A DNA stretch of 64,000 nucleotides from CBDHDN01 sp965261585 (GTDB lineage Bacteria; Pseudomonadota; Alphaproteobacteria; UBA6615). The notes beneath the pieces are model-generated. The model saw only the letters and a list, made by a program, of their open reading frames with translations. It searched no databases and was not told where the DNA came from. The position numbers and the translations under genes are program-made. The stretch covers positions 87,944 through 151,943 of the forward strand of contig CBDHDN010000001.1 of assembly GCA_965261585.1 (NCBI GenBank), written 5' to 3'. Position 1 is the first letter of the stretch; each line of letters opens with the position of its first letter. This document shows positions 47,145-55,482 of the stretch, one piece after another.

Positions 47145-47292
47145 GATGGCGCGCACGAGGCCAGGTTCGACGTTGACCCAGACGATCATCGCGACGGCGG
47201 CCAGGAACAACTCGACGAGAATCCCGGCGGCGCCGACGGCGGCGCGCTTCCATTTGCTGCGAAAGGCGGTCGCGGCCGACGCGTCGACGTAA
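45790..47292 (+). CDS. IS256-family transposase, stop codon lost (copy 1)
   Basis: Mutator-type DDE transposase: IDGLHVGDHLMVAAIGID (first Asp), IVDGAKALSKAI (second Asp), CTNAIENAIGTVR (Glu), RCQVHKGRN. It matches copy 2 through IEDIEVAA. There copy 2 has TAG but this copy has TAC, so translation runs through the right IS end and ~67 codons of antisense M50 sequence to 47292. Whether the tail impairs activity is unknown. Confidence 0.9.
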   Translation: MTKTTRNDRSSEPSCRLLPSMPEAFDDLRMSVDRFCLLAGLESLNEMMSADAEALCGSRHARSGERKGHRWGTTRSEIAYHGGKVKVERPRVRDFAGREMSLPSWELLSEPELLQAWAMNLMVINVSTRKYARAVRPPDDAGGDLPAASGDATSKSAVSRRFVALTRSKLKAWLASPLDDLDLVVLQIDGLHVGDHLMVAAIGIDTGGAKHVLGLAEGATENAATVQAMLDNLIERGLDPERPRLYIVDGAKALSKAIRRTFGRAAALQRCQVHKGRNITDRLDESLHAGVRKVLRQAWQQDDAAKAERLLRNLARRLEHDAPGVSGSILEGLDEILTVIRLGLPPQLRRSLACTNAIENAIGTVRTVQRNVKRWRNAEMALRWTAAGLLEAQKTFRRLKAYRQLPILDAALREAVRKAGAKSVIEDIEVAAYPLDQKMPISHFSTLGGTSPMARTRPGSTLTQTIIATAARNNSTRIPAAPTAARFHLLRKAVAADAST

Positions 47293-48037
47293 GGCACGGG
47301 CACGAGGACGAGAAACATCACGCCCATCTCGTGCACTTCGCCGCCCCAGGCCTTAGCGGCGTAGCCATGACCGAGTTCGTGGATGGCCTTGACGATGGGG
47401 TAGACGAGGACAAGGACCAGCAGGTTCTCGGTCGCCAGCACCCGGTCGGCAATGTTTCCGTGAGCTCGGGCCAGTTCATCGCGGCCAACACGGCCGAGGC
47501 GCCGACCGTGATGAGCCACAGGCCCAGGCCTACCCAGGTGAAGAGCGGGCGTACGGTGCGCAGCGTCGCGGTCAGGAACCGATCCGGGTCGAGCAACGGC
47601 AGACGCATCGCAAGCGGGTTGCGAATGCTGCCGATGATGGTCCGCCGGCGCTCCCTGCTCGACCGCTCCCAGAGTTCGGCAATGTCCGGCGGGACATCGC
47701 AATGGAGGACGTCGCTCGCATGCAGTTGCGAAAGCAGCTGAACGACGTCGTCCTGTGTCGGCAGCTCCTCGCCGAGGGTCTCGGCCGCGGTGTTCCAGAT
47801 CTCGTCGACCGTTCGTGCCCCGTCCATCAGCCCGATGAGGCGATAAACCGCCGGGGAGAACCGATGGAAGCGGCCGGACGCGTGATCCTGCAGCACGTAC
47901 CACACCTGACCACGGAACCGTTGCCGGTGGATGTCGACATGGCTCCGCAGCCGCGGCCTCAGGTCGGCGACCCGGTACCAGGACTGGCTGAGGAAGGACT
48001 TCGGCAAGGGTCCGCTACGATCTCCGAGGTAGTCGCA

Positions 48038-49892
48038 TTATGGCCACCACGACCATACCGTCAGCCGCAGCCACTCGAAGAAGCCATGCGTCCAGATCCA
48101 GATCACGCGGCGGCGGTCCATCGAGACCTTGCCGACGCCTTCCATGCCCGGCCGCAGGCGCGGCGAGACCTGCTCGAGGTCGGCTTCGACACGGAAGTAG
48201 GTGCGGCCGTCGGCGGCCTCTGAAACCGGCGTGATCAGAACGACCGCGAATGACAGCGGCTCATTGGGCACAGAGGACAGCACCAGCGTGCCGGTCTGGC
48301 CCTCGTGGATGTCGGCGATATCGCTTTCGTCGACTTCGAGCACGATGCGGTACGCGTCGAGCGGCGCGACCTTGAACAGGATCTGCCCGCGTTCGACCGA
48401 GGCGCCGACCGATTCCCTGAGATCGCCGGCAACCACCACGCCGTCGAACGGTGCGGCGACGGTCACGCGAGCCAGCTGCCCCTCGACAAGGGCGATTTGT
48501 GCTTCGGCCTGTGCGATTTGCGCATTGATGATGTTGATCTGGGCGCGGTCTCGTTCAGCGAACGCCTGATCGAATTCCTTGACCCGCTGCGCCAATGCCG
48601 CCGCCCAACGCAAACGCTTGAGCGAGAGTTCGGTGTCGTCCAGTGCCGCCAACACGTCGCCCTTGGCGACGCGATCCCCGGCGCGCGCGTGCCGTGAATT
48701 GATGAAAGCCGTCGAATGGCGCAACGACCACTCTTTGAATGCGTCCCTCGAGCACGGCCTCCGCCGTGACCCGGTATTCGTCGCGCGCAACGGCGAAAAA
48801 CCCGATCAGCAAAGCGGCCGCGACGGCGGCCAGCTTGCGTCCCCAGTGCCTGGGGCCGATCAACCGCTCGAACTGTCGGCGGGCGGTATCGATCGCCTTG
48901 ACGACCAGAAGCCGATCGTTGAGGCGCTTTTCCTCCAGGATCGGGCCGACGACGGCGGCGACGCATTCACAAAGCTCAACGGCCGCATGGTCGAAACCCA
49001 TCCCCGCCGGCCGCTCGAAGGTGAAAGCGCCGAGGAAGTCCTCGTTGACGGTGAACGGCACCGTCAGGATCGCACCCGCACCGTGGACGCGCGCGAGATC
49101 GGCATGCGCGAGTGCTGCCAAGTTCGCGCCCCCGGCGGTCGTCGGATAGCGCAGCAGCATCTCCTGATCGATCGCCTCGTCCATCGCGGCGCCGATCATG
49201 CGGACCAGGTTCATCCGCCCGCCGATCTTGGCGCTGTGCGAGACCGCCGCGACTCCGGCGTGATAGCCGCGCAGAAAACCGACGCTCGCGCGGTCACAGT
49301 CAAGCCGCGCCGCCATTTCGGTGGCGGCCGCCATGCACGCCGCACCAAAGCGCTCCTCCTCGACCACCGTGGCAACGAGATCGAGTGCGGCCACCGTGCG
49401 CGTCTTCGTCGCCTGATCTGCCGCGGCCGATTGGCGGCGCTGCACGACCTCGATCCAGAAGGCGCCCCATTGCAGCTGCTGCATGACCGCGCGCAGGCCG
49501 TCCTCCAGGCTGCTGGATACCTCGACCGCTACGACGCCGTGCAGGCATCCCTCGAAGACGAACGGATAGGCCGCGAAGTAGGAGCGCCCGGGGCGCTCAT
49601 AGCCCACGCCGCGACGTTCCTTCAGGGCGCGTTCTGCGGCAGTCAACAGATCGGCAGGATCGCTCTCGCCCTCGGGCCAGACGGCCAACGGCCTGAACGG
49701 CCCGCTGTCGGCCGGCCCCAACAGGACCGTGCCGCGGCTTACGCCGGAGATCATCCGGCACTGCAGCGTCAGCCAGAACCTGGCGAACTCCTCCGGGTCG
49801 GAGGTCTCGCCAAGTTTCGTCCACAGCGCTTGATCGAGATACGAGACGCGCTCAACGCGCTCCGTCTTCGCCGGTTTCGGCTGGTTTGCCAC
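48038..49892 (-). pseudogene. GAF-domain / HlyD fusion (membrane fusion protein), frameshifted
   Basis: From GTG 49892 (or GTG 49934): residues ~1-340 contain two GAF-like regions (QCRMISGVSRGTVLLG; FGAACMAAATEMAARLDCDR, then GAILTVPFTVNEDFLGAF). One membrane span follows (KLAAVAAALLIGFFAVA, ~352-370), then a HlyD adaptor: RIQRVVVAPFDGF, long coiled coil, VTVAAPFDGVVVAGDLRES and a beta-barrel to 48038. An extra T in GGCTTTCATC near 48707 (GGCTTCATC expected) shifts the frame right after APFDGF. The gene ends 31 nt before the M50 fusion gene. GAF sensing fused to an export adaptor is unusual. Confidence 0.82.
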
Positions 49893-49896
49893 GGGC

Positions 49897-49995
49897 TCAG
49901 TCTCGAACCGGCGACATGATGAACGCGCCGGCACGCGCCCGAGAACCGTTGCGCCAGCCGAACTCGCCCTGCCTGATGCCGTGGCCTTTGCTCAT
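49897..49995 (-). CDS. Very small ORF (32 aa) in the export operon
   Basis: ATG 49995 is preceded by GAGAGAGGA at 2-8 nt, a strong ribosome site. The peptide begins MSKGHGIRQGEFGWRNG and ends at TGA 49897, 4 nt before the GTG of the GAF-HlyD gene. It has no recognisable domain and no signal peptide. It could be a leader peptide coupling translation of the next gene, or a small structural part of the system. The case for coding rests on the ribosome site and spacing alone. Confidence 0.4.
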   Translation of the reverse strand: MSKGHGIRQGEFGWRNGSRARAGAFIMSPVRD

Positions 49996-50044
49996 GTCCT
50001 CTCTCTGCCGGACGCCCCGCCAGGCGATGGGGTTTCCGGTCAGC

Positions 50045-50167
50045 TTACCCGATGGTCAAGGCGCCGTGCCGTTTCTCGTGCTCCTCGAGAACCCTGGCCA
50101 GCGCGAGCCCCATCCGCTTGGCGGTGAGCGGCGTCAGGATGATGCGCACGTTGAGCTCGACGGGCAT
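50045..50167 (-). CDS. Small DUF3467-like protein, 40 aa
   Basis: ATG 50167 lies 8 nt after AAAGGAG. The peptide MPVELNVRIILTPLTAKRMG, then LALARVLEEHEKRHG, resembles the C-terminal half of DUF3467 proteins (xxVxLTPxxAKRLxxxLxxxLxxYE). Length is only 40 residues, compared with ~90-100. It lies between the oxygenase and the 32-codon ORF, on the same strand. Function unknown. Confidence 0.5.
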   Translation of the reverse strand: MPVELNVRIILTPLTAKRMGLALARVLEEHEKRHGALTIG

Positions 50168-50214
50168 CCTTGGCTCCTTTGGGAACTTGCTTGGCGTGAC
50201 GGCGGTTGGGTCCT

Positions 50215-50910
50215 CTACACGCGCCGTTGAAACAGATTGAAGCTGACGCTGATGCGGTCGCCCGCCGGTCCTTCGAGCTCCGACATGTTGGGCTCGACCT
50301 CGTGCATGAGCCAGCCGGGAAACAGGATCATTCGCCCCTCGATGGGCTGAAAGTAGACCTCCGTCCAGCCGGCCGCGCCGCGCGGCTTGCTCGGGTCGTA
50401 CCGGGGTGACAGCAGCAGGACCTGCGGGCGTGGATCGGAGAAGAAGATGCGGCCGGCCTCGGACGGGGCCTGGACGTAGTAGACGCCGCTCCACACGGCG
50501 TTGGGATGCACGTGGTGTCGGTTGTAGCCGAACTTGGGACTGACGTTCGCCCACATGTTGTCGAGGGCCGGCTCGAAGTCCGGGTCGTAGCCCAAGTCGT
50601 TGAAAATCTCCTGGACCGTAGCGCCGATACGCTGGCTGAGCCGGCGATACTCCTGGCGCTTGTGCATGTCGACCTGGCTGTGCCAGGCGCCCACTTTCTC
50701 CACGTTCGACCGCACGATCCCCGCCTGGTCCACGTCACGCTAGGCGTAGATGTGCGGCTTGATATCGTCATTGAGCGCCGCCGCGTCGGGAAGGTCCTGA
50801 TAGTAGATGTAGGTCGGGAAATAGAGTTCGCGCATGAGACGGCCGCCCTGGTCACTCTTTTCGGGCTGCTCAGTCTGCTCCGTCACTTCTGATTGCAAGT
50901 CCCTTTGCAT
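50215..50910 (-). pseudogene. 2OG-Fe(II) oxygenase (TIGR02466-type), in-frame amber
   Basis: ATG 50910 (MQRDLQSEVTEQTEQPEKSD) or ATG 50835 (MRELYFPTYIYYQDL) opens the frame. TAG at 50740-50742 interrupts it after KPHIYA, and the same frame continues RDVDQAGIVRSN. Conserved features of the family follow: NRHHVHPNAVWSGVYYVQAP (iron ligands and the SGVYY strand), DPRPQ, LFPGWLMHEVEPN (distal His) and RISVSFNLF (2OG Arg). One TGG-to-TAG change is the simplest cause. The relatives are thought to be hydroxylases of unknown substrate; the adhesin is a candidate here. Confidence 0.82.
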
Positions 50911-51001
50911 CACTCGCCGTTACGACGGCATCCGGCCTCCCATAAGTCGAAACACGCCAACCCATTATGACCTAGAGCTGCTTGACTCACCACTATGGCG
51001 T
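50911..51001 (-). promoter_or_regulatory. Leader of the oxygenase/export operon
   Basis: Non-coding, AT-richer. On the minus strand TCATAAT (around 50967) could be a -10 element. The distal part continues beyond the composite transposon at 56298-56444. Confidence 0.25.
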
Positions 51002-51010
51002 AATTGCGAG
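51002..51010. repeat. 9-bp target duplication of the composite transposon, left
   Basis: AATTGCGAG, repeated at 56289-56297. It abuts the left end of IS256 copy 2. Confidence 0.8.
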
Positions 51011-52461
51011 GGGGATGTCCCGGGCTCTGTTGAAAAGCTGAAGTAGGCGTCGTCCGCCTGGAGCCGCTAGGCTCTGGGTGCTGATTCCATCAAGGAGAAC
51101 GACGCCATGACCAAGACTACACGCAACGACCGTTCCTCGGAACCATCCTGTCGGCTCTTGCCATCGATGCCGGAGGCCTTCGACGATCTGCGCATGAGCG
51201 TCGATCGCTTCTGCCTTTTGGCGGGCCTCGAGTCTTTGAACGAGATGATGTCGGCGGACGCGGAAGCCTTGTGCGGTTCGCGCCACGCCCGCTCGGGCGA
51301 GCGCAAGGGCCATCGATGGGGCACGACCCGGAGCGAGATCGCCTACCACGGCGGCAAAGTGAAGGTCGAGCGCCCTCGGGTGCGGGACTTCGCGGGTCGG
51401 GAGATGAGCCTGCCGAGTTGGGAGCTGCTGTCGGAACCCGAACTCTTGCAAGCCTGGGCGATGAATCTGATGGTGATCAACGTCTCGACCCGCAAGTATG
51501 CCCGCGCGGTGCGCCCGCCGGACGATGCGGGCGGCGATCTGCCGGCGGCATCGGGTGACGCAACCTCGAAGTCGGCGGTCTCGCGCCGTTTCGTGGCGTT
51601 GACGCGAAGCAAGCTGAAGGCCTGGCTGGCGAGCCCGCTCGACGATCTCGATCTCGTGGTGCTCCAGATCGACGGGCTCCATGTCGGCGATCACCTGATG
51701 GTGGCGGCGATCGGCATCGACACCGGCGGCGCGAAGCACGTGCTGGGCCTGGCCGAGGGCGCGACGGAGAACGCGGCCACGGTGCAAGCCATGCTCGACA
51801 ACCTGATCGAGCGCGGTCTCGATCCCGAACGGCCTCGGCTCTACATCGTCGACGGCGCCAAGGCGCTCTCGAAGGCGATCCGGCGGACCTTCGGGCGGGC
51901 GGCGGCCCTCCAGCGCTGCCAGGTGCACAAGGGGCGCAACATCACGGACCGGCTGGACGAGAGCCTCCATGCCGGCGTCAGGAAGGTCTTGCGGCAGGCC
52001 TGGCAGCAGGACGACGCGGCCAAGGCCGAACGGCTCCTGCGCAACCTCGCCCGCCGTCTGGAGCATGACGCACCCGGCGTCTCGGGCTCGATCCTGGAGG
52101 GCCTGGACGAGATCCTGACGGTGATCCGGCTCGGCCTCCCGCCGCAACTTCGACGCTCGCTGGCTTGCACCAACGCCATCGAGAACGCGATCGGCACCGT
52201 CCGGACGGTGCAGCGGAACGTCAAGCGCTGGCGCAACGCCGAGATGGCGCTGCGTTGGACCGCCGCCGGCCTCTTGGAGGCGCAAAAGACCTTCCGCCGC
52301 CTCAAGGCCTACCGCCAGCTCCCCATCCTCGACGCCGCCCTGCGGGAGGCGGTGAGAAAGGCCGGAGCAAAGTCCGTCATTGAAGACATCGAGGTGGCCG
52401 CGTAGCCTCTCGATCAGAAGATGCCTATCTCGCACTTTTCAACATTGGGTGGGACATCGCC
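51011..52461 (+). mobile_element. IS256-family element, copy 2 (complete)
   Basis: 1451 bp, nearly identical to copy 1. Right flank CGGCGTTAG differs from the left flank AATTGCGAG. Confidence 0.93.
51107..52405 (+). CDS. IS256-family transposase (copy 2, intact)
   Basis: 432 residues, MTKTTRNDRSSEP to IEDIEVAA with its natural TAG. DDE residues in QIDGLHVGD, YIVDGAKALSKA and CTNAIENAIG. It is the likely active source for copy 1 and, perhaps, for mobilising the composite unit. Confidence 0.94.
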   Translation: MTKTTRNDRSSEPSCRLLPSMPEAFDDLRMSVDRFCLLAGLESLNEMMSADAEALCGSRHARSGERKGHRWGTTRSEIAYHGGKVKVERPRVRDFAGREMSLPSWELLSEPELLQAWAMNLMVINVSTRKYARAVRPPDDAGGDLPAASGDATSKSAVSRRFVALTRSKLKAWLASPLDDLDLVVLQIDGLHVGDHLMVAAIGIDTGGAKHVLGLAEGATENAATVQAMLDNLIERGLDPERPRLYIVDGAKALSKAIRRTFGRAAALQRCQVHKGRNITDRLDESLHAGVRKVLRQAWQQDDAAKAERLLRNLARRLEHDAPGVSGSILEGLDEILTVIRLGLPPQLRRSLACTNAIENAIGTVRTVQRNVKRWRNAEMALRWTAAGLLEAQKTFRRLKAYRQLPILDAALREAVRKAGAKSVIEDIEVAA

Positions 52462-52648
52462 CGGCGTTAGCCACCAGCACCTACAAGCCTACCTCAACGA
52501 GTTCACCTTCCGCTTCAACAGGCGGTTCTACCCGTTCAACGCCTTCCGGTCATTGCTCGGCATCGCGGGCGACACCTCTGCTCCAACCTATGCCGAGCTT
52601 TACTCGGGAGAGTGGCGGCACCCTACATGTAGCGGTCATGGGCGTTAA
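52462..52648 (+). pseudogene. IS1595-family transposase, C-terminal remnant
   Basis: The frame reads HLQAYLNEFTFRFNRRFYP, then AFRSLLGIAG and YAELYSGEWRHP, the standard C-terminus of IS1595/ISXO2-type DDE transposases. The upstream part has been replaced by IS256 copy 2. Confidence 0.8.
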
Positions 52649-52691
52649 CCGGATAGGCAAGCATTGTTCTATTCTACTTGGTCGCGAAGTA

Positions 52692-52873
52692 CTCGCTGAC
52701 TCAGCCCATCAACATGGCACGCCAGCCAAACGCGTAGATAAAGGTCCACGGTATACATCCTCCAACCTTCCATCCCGAAAAGGATCGAAGGCTACAGGTG
52801 GCAGAGTTTTACTCCGCCCGCAGCCGGGCAAATCTCGCCGCTTCCGTGGTCTAATTTGTCACCGCCGCACACA
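52692..52873. mobile_element. IS21 end fragment (third copy)
   Basis: 182 bp nearly identical to 36117-36298 of IS21 copy 2. It covers the first istA codons (antisense) and the terminus ending CACCGCCGCACACA at 52873. Confidence 0.88.
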
Positions 52874-53784
52874 CGCAGGCATCGTCGCCTGGCCCTCGGC
52901 AGAGGACCTACCGCCGTTCCGGGCGCTTGAATAGGCCGTGCTCGACACTGCGCTGGCTCGCAATTGACGATCCCGCAACCTCCGCCCCGCCCGCAATGCG
53001 CATGTTCATGCTTCTTCTGTCGGGATCAGCGATCCGATCCGGCGAGGGATCGCCTAACCTAGCGGCATTCCACGAGTCTTAGCTCCATCCGCAGAAACGG
53101 GCACGGGCGCCCGTCATCATGCCGAAAGCGTTTGAATTCAAACTTCAGACCATGGCTGGCTGTTCATGACTTGGTCATCGGATTGTTGAGACTCCCCAGC
53201 CACCTAACTGTCGCGGTCCTTGAACTGCCGAAATGAACAGCACACGATATGTGGTACATCTTCGCGTCCCGGGCCCTGGTGTCGTTAAGCAGAAGGTTTT
53301 GGACCCTCAGAACCCTTCTGAACCAATAAACTATTGAGCTGATCGGCGTTGAAACCAAGCGCCGAACAACAGGCCACCCCATCATCTTCCTTTGTTGCAA
53401 AGACATCGCCGACATTTTTTACCATACGTCGTTTCAATATTCCGGAGCTCGTAAACGATCTCCTGCAGACCGACTTCGCCATAACTGCGAATGGATGAAG
53501 TGCAACGCCACTTCATCCCTCGAACCCCTTCAACCCGGACTGCGCCTTAGATGTCCCGGTTGTCCGCCTCGCCATGACTTATTCATGACCTTCATGCAGT
53601 CCAACGGTTCAATGGTTCCGCCCCTCTTTCATGAAGCGTCTCAACTTTTTTGCGAGACATTATCTGACGTTTCCGATCTATTTCCCGCCGCCAGATTGTG
53701 GTGGTCCCAAAGACATTGTCACGTTATTGAACGGCCGTGCCGCGAATTGGCATAAATCTCAAACTAAAGCGGTGGCGGTGGCGG
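52874..53784. other. AT-richer composite cargo without recognised gene
   Basis: GC is visibly lower than elsewhere, especially 53100-53760. Short frames exist: minus 53285-53482, 65 codons, MVKNVGDVFATKEDDGVACC; plus 53495-53755, 86 codons. None has a ribosome site or a family I know. GTTTGAATTCAAAC (53130-53143) is a perfect 14-bp palindrome, and ATGACTTGGTCAT lies nearby (~53166). Origin foreign to the surrounding DNA is likely. Confidence 0.4.
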
Positions 53785-54431
53785 GGGGATGTCCCGGTCG
53801 ATGTTGAAAAGTTGAGGTAGGTGTCGCTCTCCTGGAGCCGTTAGGCTCCGGGTGCTGCAAACCCAAAAGGGAGAACGACACCATGGGAAATAATATCCGT
53901 AGTTCCAGCCGCCCGAAAGCCCTTGCCCCCTCGATTCCTATGCCGCCGCTGGCGGACGCGATGGACGCAGTCCATCTCAGCGTGGATCGGTTTTGTCTTC
54001 TGGCCGGGGTCGAGGCCTTGGCCGAGATGATGGAGGAGGACGCCACGACCGTGTGCGGGGCCCAACATCGCCGCCATGGGGACCGTCGAGGTTATCGCTG
54101 GGGCAGGACACATAGCGAGATCGGCTACCACGGCGGCAAAGTGAAGGTGGCCCGGCCACGGGTTCGTGACCGGGCGGGCAAAGAGGTGAGCTTGGAGAGT
54201 TGGCAGGCGCTACGCGATGGCAACCTGCTGCTCGAGTGGGCGCTCAACCTGATGGTGCTGAACGTGTCGACCCGCAAGTACCACCGCGCGGTCCGTCTGC
54301 CCGAGGGCGACCTGGCGAAAGCGCGTGGCGACGGCACCTCGAAGTCGGCCGTTTCCCGGCGCTTTGTGGCGCTGTCACGCAAGAAGATGAAGGCCTGGCT
54401 CGCCTCGGATCTCTCGGAACTCGACCTGCTA

Positions 54432-55482
54432 GAGCACATCCGGTTTAGACGGAATATCCTGCATTGACGAGGTAGTTTCTGCATTCGGTTGGAGAGAATT
54501 CATCGAGGGCGTTTCCAATTGCCCGCCAGAGGTCATCGACGGTTCTGGCGCCGACCTTGCGGAGAATGGCTTTGAGCTTGGCGAAGACCTGTTCGATGGG
54601 ATTGAGATCGGGGCTGTAGGGCGGCAGGTAGAGCGGGGTTGCGCCGACCGCCTCAATGGCCTCGTGTACGCCGGCGACCTTGTGGGAGGAGAGGTTGTCC
54701 ATGATGACGATGTCGCCCGCGGACAGGGTCGGGACCAGGGCTTGCTGGACCCAGGCAAGGAAGCTTGCGCCGTTGATCGGGCCATCAAAAACGCAGGGCG
54801 CCGGTGATCCGGTCGTGACGCAGGGCGGCAATGAACGTGGTTGTCTTCCAGTGGCCATGGGGAATGGCCGCCACCACCCGTTCGCCGCGCGGTGCCCGGC
54901 CATAACGCCGGGCCATGTTCGTCCGCGCCCAGGTCTCGTCGAGAAAGACCAGCCGTTCGGCAATCAGCCCAGGTTGCTCGTTGCGCCAAGTGGCTCGCGC
55001 CGCCGCGACGTCAGGGCGCTCCTGCTCGGCGGAGTGGGCTGTCTTTTTTTGCGACTCAGCCCCTGAGCCAGAAGAAAGTCGCCAAGCGTCGAGCGCTTCG
55101 CATCGATCCCCTCGGCGGCCAGCAAGACGCAAAGCTTGTCAATGGTGATGTCGCAATTCTCCATCACCAGAGCCCGAATGCGATCGCCATGGGGAGCCAG
55201 TTTCGATTTCTTCCAGCCACCGTATTTGTCGGCTTTGATCGTGCCCCGCTGCTTCCAACGCTGCATCAGCTTCACAACAAAGCTGATGCTCACATCAAAT
55301 TGCTTCGCCGCCGCATTGCGAGAGGTCCCCGATTCAACAACTCGAACAACTCGTCCACGAAGATCTTCCGAATAAGGTCGTGTCATCCATGGCTGGCCTC
55401 CTTTAACCCAGCTCATAGCTTGAATCACTTTTTGCGACCCTTGGGAATCCCCTTTTTGATTCTGTCTATGCCGGACCCGCTC
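54432..55482 (-). mobile_element. IS630-family element inserted in IS256 copy 3
   Basis: Ends GAGCACATCCGG and GACCCGCTC with CTAG/TA at both junctions (54430-54431, 55483-55484), the usual TA target of IS630. About 1.05 kb. Confidence 0.9.
54445..55386 (-). pseudogene. IS630-family transposase in three frame segments
   Basis: Segment 1 (from ATG 55386, MTRPYSEDLRGRVV) carries the HTH and ends LAQGLSRKK. At A7G (55044-55050, minus strand) a -1 shift leads into KKTAHSAEQERPDVAAAR, a likely programmed site in this family. Segment 2 has LVFLDETWARTNMARRYG (first Asp) and GHWKTTTFIAALR. An extra G near 54797 then shifts to segment 3: FDGPINGASFLAW, GDIVIMDNLSSHK (second Asp), YLPPYSPDLNPIEQ (Glu). 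The second shift is a true break. Confidence 0.85.

Larger units (their letters stand above)
44404..48007 (-). pseudogene. PqqD-like / M50 site-2 protease / HlyD fusion, split by IS256
   Basis: In native order: a PqqD-like winged helix (VWYVLQDHASGRFHRFSP, TVDEIWNTA), membrane segments, the M50 zinc motif AIHELGHGYAAK (~residue 207), VFLVLVPVPYVDAS, the second M50 motif NPLLRFDGYY, more spans, then a HlyD domain (LYAATDGAVARIVAGPNSAV, coiled coil AELEARFEAAQ, lipoyl-like second half). A 1-base loss near 47455 shifts the frame before HELGH, and IS256 copy 1 splits it at 45694-47144. Removing the IS with one 9-bp duplication rejoins EPGLVRAIAFNVML in frame. The start is probably TTG 48007. Inner-membrane protein; likely processes or conducts an exported protein. 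Confidence 0.82.

Noticed and set aside
53285..53755. Short frames of 65-86 codons as genes
   Set aside because: No ribosome sites or family resemblance, and they lie in atypical DNA.
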